DNA of 64,000 bases from Archivesica marissinica (Eukaryota; Mollusca; Bivalvia; Venerida; Vesicomyidae). Every line of letters starts with the position of its first letter. The stretch's first letter is position 1. The stretch is taken from the NCBI GenBank assembly GCA_014843695.1, contig CM026403.1, forward strand, positions 47,745,353-47,809,352. Reading direction: 5' to 3'. Shown here piece after piece: positions 25,279 to 35,354 of the stretch. The notes under the pieces are model-generated. The model worked only from the letters and a program-made list of their open reading frames with translations. It made no database searches and was not told where the DNA came from. Position numbers and translations under genes: made by a program.

Positions 25279-25734
25279 TCTGCTTTCCTACTCTTATTAC
25301 AATACTCGGTCTCTTCATTCATTTCTCTATGCTAATTAATATGTTCTCGTGATTTATTTTCCTTCTCCGTCAATTCTGCTTGCTTATTTACCATATAACA
25401 TGATTGTCAATTATTCAACTATTCTTCCTGGGTAGAGTAGTCTGCTAACGTTGTTAGGCAATACTTCATGTTGCCTTTTCTGTTCTTTGTCATGATTATG
25501 TATGTAATGTAAATGTCAAATAGAAAATAAAATATGATTAATCTAAGAATAGTAGAAACTGACATGCAAATAGTCCTCGACTTTCCAATATGAACTTGAA
25601 TTAATATCACCTACTCTTGTTACAGCGTATCACATGTGACACAATATCATGTGTTAGATTTTCTGCAAACATATCGCCCACGTGTTCTTTTCTGTTCTGT
25701 TTGTTTGTGCTTTGGCTTACTAGTAGCCTAGTTC
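25279..25734. other. AT-rich interval, no gene recognised
   Basis: No FABP exon, splice-bounded ORF or known repeat was recognised. ORFs here are under 65 codons. Confidence 0.5.
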
Positions 25735-25945
25735 ACATGGTGTCTCTAAAGCTGGTATCGGTGAAGGAATACCTTGGTGCAGAAAAGGACGAACACCTGG
25801 GTAGAACCAGCGGCTTTCCCCCAATCCAGTTGGATAACTTAATCACATGTAAGAATTCGACACCCTCAGATTGATTCGATACTAAAGCAAAAATGGACAC
25901 GTGATTTAAAGCCAATGACGTAACCATTGTTTCACGGAGACAGTT
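25735..25945 (-). mobile_element. SINE family C, degraded
   Basis: Minus-strand match to head (CCGTGAAACAATGGTTACGT, GGCTTTAAATCACGTG) and body (GTTATCCAACTGGATTGGGG, TCTACCCAGGTGTTCGTCC). Confidence 0.65.
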
Positions 25946-26956
25946 TCTATTCTCAGTGCAACATAGTCACGTGTGTGAATTCGACCATGTACATATATAT
26001 ATATTGATATCCCTTAATTGATGAGCAAAGATTTTAATTGTTAGATATTATCGTTCACTGTATATATGGATTTGCACTCGGTGACTTAGAGGACTAAATT
26101 CTCCTCAATGTAATTATCATGTAGCATTTTGTACTTAATAAATATATTTAAGGAGGGGGGATCAGAATACATATAGCAAGGTGATACAGCGTGACCAATT
26201 GCACAATAGATTGACAGTATCAAAAGTGCGGATGTGCGTCATTACTAGTGCTTCTAGGCAGTTTATATGTTATCATTTAACTTAATCATGATTAAAATAT
26301 ACTATTTCACATCGATGAATAATTAGCCTATTAAATTCTGATTAGTCTCAGAAATTAACATAATGTGACAATCAGAATGTCAATAATGCTAATTTGACCC
26401 TATTTTGCGTAACGGATATAAAATAGCGTATCCTCTATGTAACGATATAGATCAGTCTAACTGGTTACCAACGATATACCTCGTTTCATTATCTGGCTTT
26501 TGCAAACGGCATAGAGCCAGATGAGATGACACAGAACGTGCACAGAACATGCCGTCTGATCATGCTATATGCTGTTTGTTATTCGGATAGTGGAGCTAAA
26601 CACACTTGTCTGAATAGATCCTGATCAGACACGGCGTTACATTTTCAACAGCTGGCGACCACTGAGGACAATGAAATACAGAATCACACAAGTCGCTATG
26701 TTACATCATGAATGAAATATAAATCTAGCATGCACTTATAGGCGAACAAATGTTGACACGGGTTTGTCTGGGAACCATAACCGTAGAGCAGTGAGATTAA
26801 AATGTGCTACAAACCTTTGACATAACACATTTTATTTCAACCGATAACTTTCTATATTTCATTGGAAATCATAAAATAAAATTGATTTACAATAATACAA
26901 CACGCTAAGCTTAGTTTAATCAGAAATAATTGGTACTTAAAATAAATACTTAATCG
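25946..26956. other. Intergenic, no gene recognised
   Basis: AT-rich. 26780-26880 resembles 12840-12930 weakly (AGAGCAGTGAGATTAAAATG and TTTCTATATTTCATT), possibly an old duplication of FABP flanking DNA. No coding exon found. Confidence 0.4.
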
Positions 26957-28095
26957 CGATGGATTGCTACAGGTAGTAGTACATAGTATACACAGGCAGC
27001 AGACGTAACAGTGCACTCGATGGATTGCTACAGATAGTACATAGAATACACAGTCAGCAGACATAACAGTGCACTCGATGGATTGCTACAAATAGTACAT
27101 AGTATACACAGGCAGCAGGCGTAACAGTGCACTCGATGGATTACTACAGGTAGTACATAGTATACACAGGCAGCAGGCGTAACAGTGCACTCGATGGATT
27201 GCTACAGGTAGTACATAGTATACACAGGCAGCAGACGTAACAGTGCACTCGATGGATTAGTACAGGTAGTACATAGTATACACAGGCAGCAGGCGTAACA
27301 GTGCACTCGATGGATTGCTACAGGTAGTACATAGTATACACAGGCAGCAGACGTAACAGTGCACTCGATGGATTGCTACAGATAGTGCATAGTATACACA
27401 GCCAACAGACGTAACAGTGCACTCGATGGATTGCTACAGATAGTACATAGTATACACAGGCAGCAGACGTAACAGTGCACTCGATGGATTGCTACAGGTA
27501 GTACATAGTATACACAGGCAGCAGGCGTAACAGTGCACTCGATGGATTGTTACAGGTAGTACATAGTATACACAGGCAGCAGGCGTAACAGTGCACTCGA
27601 TGGATTGCTACAGGTAGTACATAGTATACACAGGCAGCAGACGTAACAGTGCACTCGATGGATTGCTACAGGTAGTACATAGTATACACAGGCAGCAGGC
27701 GTAACAGTGCACTCGATGGATTGTTACAGGTAGTACATAGTATACACAGGCAGCAGGCGTAACAGTGCACTCGATGGATTGCTACAGGTAGTACATAGTA
27801 TACACAGGCAGCAGGCGTAACAGTGCACTCGATGGATTGCTACAGGTAGTACATAGTATACACAGGCAGCAGACGTAACAGTGCACTCGATGGATTGCTA
27901 CAGGTAGTACATAGTATACACAGGCAGCAGACGTAACAGTGCACTCGATGGACTGCTACAGGTAGTACATAGTATACACAGGCAGCAGACGTAACATTGC
28001 TCTCGATGGACTGCTACAGGTAGTACATAGTATACACAGGCAGCAGACGTAACATTGCTCTCGATGGATTGTTACAGGTAGTACATAGTATACAC
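26957..28095. repeat. 58-bp minisatellite, about 19.6 units
   Basis: Unit CGATGGATTGCTACAGGTAG, TACATAGTATACACAGGCAG, CAGACGTAACAGTGCACT. Variants (AGGCGTAACA, AACATTGCTCTCG in the last two units) are clustered, as expected from stepwise duplication. Confidence 0.96.
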
Positions 28096-28114
28096 GTATC
28101 CAGGGATCGATCCC

Positions 28115-28232
28115 CCATCACACACACACACACCACACCACACCACACACACCACACCACACCACACCACACCACCCCACACTACACCACCCCACACACG
28201 CATGCACGCACGCACACACACACACACACACC
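28115..28232. repeat. CA-rich low-complexity tract
   Basis: Mix of (CA)n, (CACAC)n and GCACGCACGCA runs directly after the 58-bp array. Confidence 0.9.
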
Positions 28233-29573
28233 TGTCCGACCTAAGAATTTAGACTGAACGCCAATATGGAGTAAAACGTACTCACTAATGTAGACTGAAA
28301 TGGTGTAACTTAGACCCCATGGTGCCGCAGCGCATCCACAGTAGCAATTACTTCAGAAGTGATTTTTAAGTAGAATATGCAAGATCTACTGATTTGTGCG
28401 AACTTATTTGTTTTTATCTATCTAAGGTAGTATGATAAATTTAAATTATTTAATAATAAGATTAGTTTTAATTTGAATAAGAAAAAAATGAATAAAAAAG
28501 AAATTTATAACGACCTTGACTGGCATTTTACATACATGCGTGTGGCTTATGCTAGCAGAAACTGGTGTGTTGTCTGAGTTATATGGTGTTGTCGAGTGTC
28601 CTGTGGCATACATTATTCCGAAATAGTGTTCAGTTCAGCTAGATGGTACTTTTTTGGTGTATATTTGGTACCGATAAAAATATGTTTGTTTGAACATATA
28701 CTAGTATATCCTTATCATTTGCCCTCCATGTATCATATGTAAGCATCTTTCGTTTATAGTTTAGCTCCTTTTTTACCCCTTTGCCCTCCATGTATCATAT
28801 GTAAGCATCTTTCGTTTATAGTTTAGCTCCTTTTTTACCCCTTTGCCCTCCCAGTTTTGAATGCAGTTATTACCATATTAACATTTCGATTTTCCGAATA
28901 AAAGCTAATCCACTATGTGGGAAGCTTGCACTTTACAGACAGCGGGATATAGTGCATACGAAAGACACCAGATGATGCTTTGACCTATCGGAATTCTGTT
29001 CTGCTAATGAATGTCTGGGATCAACTGTGGGACGGCCATTCATCCGACAAGCGAGAGACTGTTCCATACATACTGATTAGCTAATTGACATTTCTGCGAC
29101 ATTGCATCAATTGGTGGAATAAAGGATCTCGCGGGTGTTTCTTGGAAATTCAATATTTGTATGTGCGACGTTGCATTCACCACGAAAGGATTATCGGAAC
29201 TCACAGATGTTTTTCTTGGAAATTCGATACTTGTGTTATTGGCTTTGTGATATATATTGGGATTTTGAGTTATTTAAGATGCCAATAAACTCCTACCCCC
29301 ATTGAATTAAAACAGCGTTAATAAAGTAAATGTAGGCTGCGTTATTGTATAGTTCATATGGTGCAAAATACGTACATCAATAACACGTAGCTACGCATAA
29401 TACCACTTCAATTCTTTCCCAAAGTGTTCATCTATGTCTACGTCTCAAAGTACATCGCCATTCTAAGCATAATTAGTATACTACACTACGACTAAGCATA
29501 CCAGGATACTCACAGTTTGATTATTTACGTGTTTAATCCAAGAAACAGTTTATAATTGTCAAACTAAATAATT
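28233..29573. repeat. Interval with a 62-bp duplication (28721-28846)
   Basis: TGCCCTCCATGTATCATATG, TAAGCATCTTTCGTTTATAG, TTTAGCTCCTTTTTTACCCC is present twice in tandem, essentially identical. A looser pair around TTCTTGGAAATTC lies at about 29085-29235. No gene seen in this interval. Confidence 0.7.
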
Positions 29574-29753
29574 GGCTGTCCGATTAGCGCAGTGGTTAGC
29601 GCGTTCGCTTCCCACCAATGCAACCCGGGTTCGATCCTCGGACAGGGAAGTATGTGAGATAGTACGGTGGTCGCCATATCGGACAGGTGGGATTTCTCCA
29701 ATTACTCCGGTTTCCTCCCACACGAATGACCACATATGCGCTTTCACCCGCAT
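29574..29753 (+). mobile_element. SINE family B, 3'-truncated
   Basis: Head GTCCGATTAGCGCAGTGGTT, AGCGCGTTCGC, box B GGTTCGATCC, body GTACGGTGGTCGCCATATCG to CGCTTTCACCCGCATC, then it enters a CTAC/CTAT microsatellite (29754-29812) instead of its usual A-rich tail. Confidence 0.88.
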
Positions 29754-29814
29754 CTATCTACTACCTACCTACCTAGCTACCTATCTATGTATCTATCTAT
29801 TTATCTATCTTCCT

Positions 29815-30338
29815 TTAATGTCGAACCCCTCGCGAGGATGCGACATGTTGTGCGCCAAGAAACGCAAATAAGTTAAAAGTATGAGTAGTTAAAAGCATAA
29901 TTAATAAGAAAGTAATGACAATAAGTTGTGGTAAAAGTTTAAAAGCAGCTGTGCAGAACAACTAGGGACTGGCATGATCAATATGGTAAACTGTCGTATT
30001 GAATTGCTCTATGGTAGGGAGATGGGCAATGTAAGGAGGAAGATGGTTCCAATAGTAGATTGTTCTTGGAAAAAAGGAAAACTTGTAGTAGTCTGTAGTT
30101 GCTGTAATTAACCTATAGCTTAAGGAATGGCAATGGCGAGCAGGATGGCAGAGGGGAACTAGGTAATTTTCAATGGGAATAGCAACAAGATCATTATGAA
30201 TTTTATCCATAAGGGATAACCTACTGTCAATACGCCGTTGATCTAGTCTGCGTAGATTTAGGGAATGTAGCATGTCTGTAACACTAGATAGAAATGTAAA
30301 TGAAATAAATATTGGTATAACAGAGAGAAAACAATAAT
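29815..30338 (-). mobile_element. LINE 3' end (RT C-terminus and 3' UTR)
   Basis: Minus-strand frame reads VTDMLHSLNLRRLDQRRIDS, then RLSLMDKIHNDLVAIP, LCHPARHCHS, TTDYYKFSFFPRTIYYWNHL and TIEQFNTTV. The order RR-x3-RL-x3-KI-x-N, SFFPRTI-x2-WN-x-LP is the hallmark C-terminal extension of CR1/L2/Jockey-like non-LTR reverse transcriptases. About 150 bp of 3' UTR follow, ending near GCGAGGGGTTCGACATT. At its 5' side it joins the middle of a family A SINE at 30339 with no gap. Confidence 0.85.
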
Positions 30339-30538
30339 AGTGCATGATACAGACAGAGACCCATTCCAGAGTCTCCTCTGGTTCTTTTACGTGCACGATG
30401 TGAAGCTCCGACACGAGACCTCGGTTTAAAGTCCCAAGTGAAAGACTATTGATTTTATTAGGGTAAGACGGGGGATCGAACCTGCGATCCCTGGTTTACC
30501 AGTCCAGCGTGCTACCACTGGACTACAGATCCGTCTGT
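30339..30538 (-). mobile_element. SINE family A, 5' half joined to LINE
   Basis: Minus-strand head (CAGACGGATCTGTAGTCCAG, GGTTCGATCCCCCGTCTTAC), body to TCTGTCTGTATCATGCACTA, then an abrupt switch into the LINE 3' region. The SINE's 3' half is not found on the far side of the LINE. Confidence 0.85.
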
Positions 30539-30856
30539 GCAATAAAAGGCATCGCTTCTCGCAAATGCTTCCTATGAAAAAGAAACCACAAATCACACGT
30601 ATCCTAGTGTTGAATTTAGCAACTAACCATTGCCTCATATAGTGAGGAATTTGTAAAGAAACATCGGAGGTAATCTAACAAATAGGGACTTAATAAATAA
30701 CACTCAATTGTTACATAGAATCTGAATATATGATTGTTGAAAAACTTGAAATATCAGAAAATATCCACGATTTCTTAACACAAGCTTCTTGAGCTATCCG
30801 GTCGTGGACTCGTGGTGTACATTCTAACCGAAGGTACCGGTAAATAGGTTGATACC

Positions 30857-30980
30857 ATGGGCAGTGAACTAGAGAATATAAATAGTCAGATCCGTGAACT
30901 AGAGAATATAAATAGTCAGATTGGCGGGAACTGGATCCTCGATAGGACGGATAACTTTGACGAGGCTTTAAAGGAAATGG
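30857..30980 (+). CDS. Fatty-acid-binding protein, exon 1 (copy 3)
   Basis: ATG in ACCATGGGCAGT opens 41 codons plus one base: MGSELENINSQIRELENI, NSQIGGNWILDRTDNFDE, ALKEMG, with donor GTGAGT at 30981 splitting the Gly codon in phase 1. Ten residues (ELENINSQIR/G) are encoded twice by a 30-bp in-frame tandem duplication, so this N-terminus is longer than in copies 1 and 2 (31 codons). The core G-x-W...D-N-F-D-E-A-L-K-x-M-G is intact. This exon joins in phase to the exon at 31899. The exon-intron junction is repeated downstream. Confidence 0.85.
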
Positions 30981-31199
30981 GTGAGTGAACTTAAACGAGG
31001 CTTTAAAGGAAATGGGTGAGTGAACGTAAACGAGGCTTTAAAGGAAATGGGTGAGTGAACTTAAACGAAGGTTTAAAAGACAACTGTGAGTAAACTTTGT
31101 CTATGGTTTAAAGGTAATTAGTGAGTAAACTTTGGCTTGTGTTTGAAAGCAATTTGTAGGTAAACTTTGATGATGGTTTAAAGGAAATTGGTGAAAAAC
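30957..31199. repeat. 35-bp minisatellite built from exon 1 end and splice donor
   Basis: Seven tandem 35-bp units beginning with the real exon end. The first three read CGAGGCTTTAAAGGAAATGG then GTGAGTGAAC almost identically; later ones are diverged. GTGAGT donors recur exactly 35 bp apart at 30981, 31016, 31051, 31086 and 31121. Confidence 0.93.
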
Positions 31200-31222
31200 A
31201 TAATGCACATTTGATTGGACTT

Positions 31223-31375
31223 GATCTCATCTCGTGAGCTCTGTAACTCATCTCGTAAGCTCTGAATCTCATCTCGTGAGCTCTGAAACCCATCCCATGA
31301 GCTCTGAAACTCATCTCGTGAGCTCTGAAGCTCATCTCGTGAGTTCTGAAATTCATCTCGTAAGCTCTGAAACGG
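31223..31375. repeat. 21-bp minisatellite in intron 1
   Basis: About 7 units of CTCATCTCGTGAGCTCTGAA plus one base, with GTAAGCTC variants. The minus-strand ORF through it (FRAHEMS repeats) is a period artefact (21 = 7 codons). Confidence 0.93.
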
Positions 31376-31504
31376 TGTATTTTCACCATTTCTGAGTTCA
31401 CTCGAAAATGAATATTGTTCAGTTACACGTCTTAGGCTGTTTTTTTTTACTGAAATGTTTGTGTTTTTATAGCACACGTTATAGCAAGTACTTACAGTCA
31501 TATG

Positions 31505-31898
31505 TGTTATATGTATGCATGTTTGAACATTGTGTTCCGGTGAATGCATATGTGTATGTGTTATATGTATGCAGGTTTGAACATTGTGTTCCGGAGAATG
31601 CATATGTGTATGTGTTATATGTATGCAGGTTTGAACATTGTGTTCCGGAGAATGCATATGTGTATGTGTTATATGTATGCAGGTTTGAACATTGTATTCC
31701 GGAGAATGCATATGTGTATGTGTTATATTTATGCAGGTTTGAACATTGTATTCCGGAGAATGCATATGTGTATGTGTTATATGTATGCAGGTTTGAACAT
31801 TGTATTCCGGAGAATGCATATGTGTATGTGTTATATGTATGCAGGTTTGAACATTGTATTCCGGAGAATGCATATGTGTATGTGTTATATGTATGCAG
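31505..31898. repeat. 54-bp minisatellite built from exon 2 splice acceptor
   Basis: About 7 units of 54 bp, each holding TATATGTATGCAG followed by GTTTGAACATTGTATTCCGG, the last bases of intron 1 and the first 20 of exon 2, plus AGAATGCATATGTGTATGTG. The final copy is the true exon 2 start. Period is a multiple of three, so the exon frame stays open through the array. Confidence 0.93.
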
Positions 31899-32068
31899 GT
31901 TTGAACATTGTGTTCCGGAAGTTAGCTAGTCATGCCAAGCCGAGCATGGAGATAGAAGTAGAGGATGACAAGGTAAAGATCCTGGCTAAGGCTACCTTCT
32001 TCACACAGACGATGATGTTCCCGATCAATCAACCATATGATCAGGAATTTGAAGGAATTAAAATGAAG
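31899..32068 (+). CDS. Fatty-acid-binding protein, exon 2 (copy 3)
   Basis: 170-nt exon between GTATGCAG and a GTAAGC donor at 32069. Joined in phase to exon 1 it reads GLNIVFRKLASHAKPSMEIE, VEDDKVKILAKATFFTQ, TMMFPINQPYDQEFEGIKMK. This matches the second quarter of intracellular FABPs: G-x3-R-K-x-A-x2-x-KP after the helix-turn-helix, K-T/A-x-F-F strand, then F-x-L/I-N-x2-Y-D-x-E-F-E-G-x-K-x-K. Typical family exon 2 length is about 173 nt, and the intron phases (1 in, 0 out) agree. Product would bind a fatty acid in the cytosol. Exon 3 is not visible and probably lies in or near the gap at 34252. Confidence 0.85.
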
Positions 32069-32090
32069 GTAAGCAGCTATAGAAATGTGA

Positions 32091-32656
32091 TGTTTTCTTC
32101 GCCTTCTGTATGTTGTGTTTTCTATATCTCTCCTTTCTTCGCCTTCTGTATGTTGTGTTTTCTAAATCTCTCCTTTCTTCGCCTTCTGTATGTTGTGTTT
32201 TCTAAATCTCTCCTTTCTTCGCCTTCTGTATGTTGTGTTTTCTATATCTCTCCTTTGTTCGCCTTCTGTATGTTGTGTTTTCTATATCTCTCCTTTCTTC
32301 GCCTTCTGTTTGTTGTGTTTTCTATATCTCTCCTTTGTTCGCCTTCTGTATGTTGTGTTTTCTATATCTCTCCTTTGTTCGCCTTCTGTATGTTGTGTTT
32401 TCTATATCTCTCCTTCCTTCGCCTTCTGTATGTTGTGTTTTCTATATCTCTCCTTTGTTCGCCTCCTGTATGTTGTGTTTTCTAAATATCTCCTTTCTTC
32501 GCCTTCTGTATCTTGTGTTTTCTAAATCTCTCCTTTCTTCGCCTTCTGTATCTTGTGTTTTCTAAATCTCTCCTTTCTTCGCCTTCTGTATCTTGTGTTT
32601 TCTAAATCTCTCCTTTCTTCGCCTTCTGTATCTTGTGTTTTCTAAATATCTCCTTT
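32091..32656. repeat. 40-bp minisatellite in intron 2, about 14 units
   Basis: Unit CTTTCTTCGCCTTCTGTATG plus TTGTGTTTTCTATATCTCTC, starting only 22 bp after the exon 2 donor. Variants CTTTGTTCGCC, TATCTTGTG and CTAAATCTC cluster. ORFs of 111-313 codons through it are artefacts. Confidence 0.95.
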
Positions 32657-32879
32657 CAATCTCAACGATGGAAATATTAACATCATACTGGAGCTAATAA
32701 ATGGAGCCGGAACCGGGATAATTTACCTGCATTCACTATGATTGTGCAAGACCATTGTGCTTTCTGTTTTCTTTTTGGACGACGTCTATATTTTTTATAT
32801 TCCAGAGCTTTATTTTGTTTTAGCTCTTGAAGATGTCTTTGTTTCCCTTTTCAAAGACGGATCCGCGTGTCTAATATTT

Positions 32880-33838
32880 CCATTTTCAATACATAACGAT
32901 GTCTATTTTTTACATTTCCAGTATTTGACGATGTCTATTTTTCCATTTTCAGTACACGACGATGTCTATTGTTTCCATTTTCAGTACAGGACGATGTCTA
33001 TTTTTCCATTTTCAGTACTTGACGATGTCTATTTTTTCCATTTCCAGTATTTGAAGATGTCTATTGTTTCCATGTTCAGTACATGAAGATGTCTATTGTT
33101 TCCATGTTCAGTACATGACGATGCCTATTGTTTCCATGTTCAGTACATGAGGATGCCTATTGTTTCCATGTTCAGTACATGAAGATGTCTATTGTTTCCA
33201 TGTTCAGTACATGAAGATGTCTATTGTTTCCATGTTCAGTACATGAAGATGTCTATTGTTTCCATGTTCAGTACATGAAGATGCCTATTGTTTCCATGTT
33301 CAGTACATGACGATGCCTATTGTTTCCATGTTCAGTACATGAAGATGCCTATTGTTTCCATGTTCAGTACACGACGATGTCTATTGTTTCCATGTTCAGT
33401 ACATGAAGATGTCTATTGTTTCCATGTTCAGTACATGAAGATGTCTATTGTTTCCATGTTCAGTACATGAAGATGCCTATTGTTTCCATGTTCAGTACAT
33501 GAAGATGTCTATTGTTTCCATGTTCAGTACATGAAGATGCCTATTGTTTCCATGTTCAGTACATGAAGATGTCTATTGTTTCCATGTTCAGTACATGAAG
33601 ATGTCTAATGTTTCCATGTTCAGTACATGAAGATGTCTATTGTTTCCATGTTCAGTACATGAAGATGTCTATTGTTTCCATGTTCAGTACATGAAGATGT
33701 CTATTGTTTCCATGTTCAGTACATGAAGATGTCTATTGTTTCCATGTTCAGTACATGAATATGTCTATTGTTTCCATGTTCAGTACATGAAGATGTCTAT
33801 TGTTTCCATGTTCAGTACATGAAGATGTCTATCTTGTT
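32880..33838. repeat. 32-bp minisatellite in intron 2, about 30 units
   Basis: Unit TTTCCATGTTCAGTACATGA plus AGATGTCTATTG. Degenerate relatives extend from about 32760 and to about 34050. Every unit has a pyrimidine-rich TTTCCATGTTCAG that resembles a 3' splice site. Confidence 0.95.
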
Positions 33839-34129
33839 TTATTCTATTGCTTGGTGATGGTTATATTATTTATTTCTGTAGTTGGAATTGTCTTTAGTTA
33901 CTTTCTTCAGTACTTAACACACGCTGTCTATATTTTCCATTTTTTGGCACTTGGTGATGTCTATATTCTTTATTTCAGTAACTGATGTTGTCTATATTTT
34001 CCATTTTCATTCTTACGATGACTATACATGTATATATATTTTCTATAATAGTACTGTATGATGTCCAATGCTAGTCGATATCTACATTTACTCTTTCAGT
34101 ATTGACTTATTATCCAATGCCAGTGCTTG

Positions 34130-34132
<3 letters not shown>

Positions 34133-34204
<72 letters not shown>
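34133..34204. repeat. (AT)n microsatellite
   Basis: About 70 bp of AT dinucleotides flanked on both sides by GACTTATTATCCAATGCCAG, i.e. an AT expansion inside one unit of a larger repeat that continues into the gap. Confidence 0.95.
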
Positions 34205-34208
<4 letters not shown>

Positions 34209-34251
34209 TGTTTCTATGTCTGTACTGACTTATTATCCAATGCCAGTGCGT

Positions 34252-35251
34252 NNNNNNNNNNNNNNNNNNNNNNNNNNNNNNNNNNNNNNNNNNNNNNNNN
34301 NNNNNNNNNNNNNNNNNNNNNNNNNNNNNNNNNNNNNNNNNNNNNNNNNNNNNNNNNNNNNNNNNNNNNNNNNNNNNNNNNNNNNNNNNNNNNNNNNNNN
34401 NNNNNNNNNNNNNNNNNNNNNNNNNNNNNNNNNNNNNNNNNNNNNNNNNNNNNNNNNNNNNNNNNNNNNNNNNNNNNNNNNNNNNNNNNNNNNNNNNNNN
34501 NNNNNNNNNNNNNNNNNNNNNNNNNNNNNNNNNNNNNNNNNNNNNNNNNNNNNNNNNNNNNNNNNNNNNNNNNNNNNNNNNNNNNNNNNNNNNNNNNNNN
34601 NNNNNNNNNNNNNNNNNNNNNNNNNNNNNNNNNNNNNNNNNNNNNNNNNNNNNNNNNNNNNNNNNNNNNNNNNNNNNNNNNNNNNNNNNNNNNNNNNNNN
34701 NNNNNNNNNNNNNNNNNNNNNNNNNNNNNNNNNNNNNNNNNNNNNNNNNNNNNNNNNNNNNNNNNNNNNNNNNNNNNNNNNNNNNNNNNNNNNNNNNNNN
34801 NNNNNNNNNNNNNNNNNNNNNNNNNNNNNNNNNNNNNNNNNNNNNNNNNNNNNNNNNNNNNNNNNNNNNNNNNNNNNNNNNNNNNNNNNNNNNNNNNNNN
34901 NNNNNNNNNNNNNNNNNNNNNNNNNNNNNNNNNNNNNNNNNNNNNNNNNNNNNNNNNNNNNNNNNNNNNNNNNNNNNNNNNNNNNNNNNNNNNNNNNNNN
35001 NNNNNNNNNNNNNNNNNNNNNNNNNNNNNNNNNNNNNNNNNNNNNNNNNNNNNNNNNNNNNNNNNNNNNNNNNNNNNNNNNNNNNNNNNNNNNNNNNNNN
35101 NNNNNNNNNNNNNNNNNNNNNNNNNNNNNNNNNNNNNNNNNNNNNNNNNNNNNNNNNNNNNNNNNNNNNNNNNNNNNNNNNNNNNNNNNNNNNNNNNNNN
35201 NNNNNNNNNNNNNNNNNNNNNNNNNNNNNNNNNNNNNNNNNNNNNNNNNNN
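34252..35251. other. Assembly gap, 1000 N
   Basis: Exactly 1000 N inside the FABP copy 3 gene, next to an AT microsatellite and repeat unit. It probably hides one or more FABP exons. Confidence 0.99.
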
Positions 35252-35252
35252 G

Positions 35253-35354
35253 TATGTGAAGAATTCTCTGATGGACAAACGTGGTGGTGGTGTAAATAAT
35301 TTGGTGGTAGAATTTTATGAAAATAATACGGCACAGAAGCTGAAAATGGTTTGA
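35253..35354 (+). CDS. Possible terminal FABP exon, partial (weak)
   Basis: Immediately after the gap a frame reads YVKNSLMDKRGGGVNNLVVE, FYENNTAQKLKMV, then TGA. An acidic/aromatic V-x-E-F-Y-E strand near a stop would fit the C-terminal half of an FABP, and the position downstream of exon 2 fits. But the splice acceptor lies in the gap and the usual C-terminal residues are not clear. An alternative frame (CEEFSDGQ) also has a faint FABP look. Treat as a candidate only. Confidence 0.25.
   Translation, partial: YVKNSLMDKRGGGVNNLVVEFYENNTAQKLKMV

Noticed and set aside
29574..29645. Functional tRNA gene with GCGCAGTGGTTAGCGC D arm
   Set aside because: Anticodon stem does not pair and the sequence continues into the SINE B body.
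31178..32565. Long ORFs through the FABP intron arrays on both strands
   Set aside because: Periods of 21, 54 and 40 bp without stops explain them; only 31899-32068 has FABP residues and splice sites.
32656..32740. Possible FABP exon 3 reading NLNDGNINIILELINGAG
   Set aside because: No AG acceptor with a pyrimidine tract directly before it and no convincing family residues.
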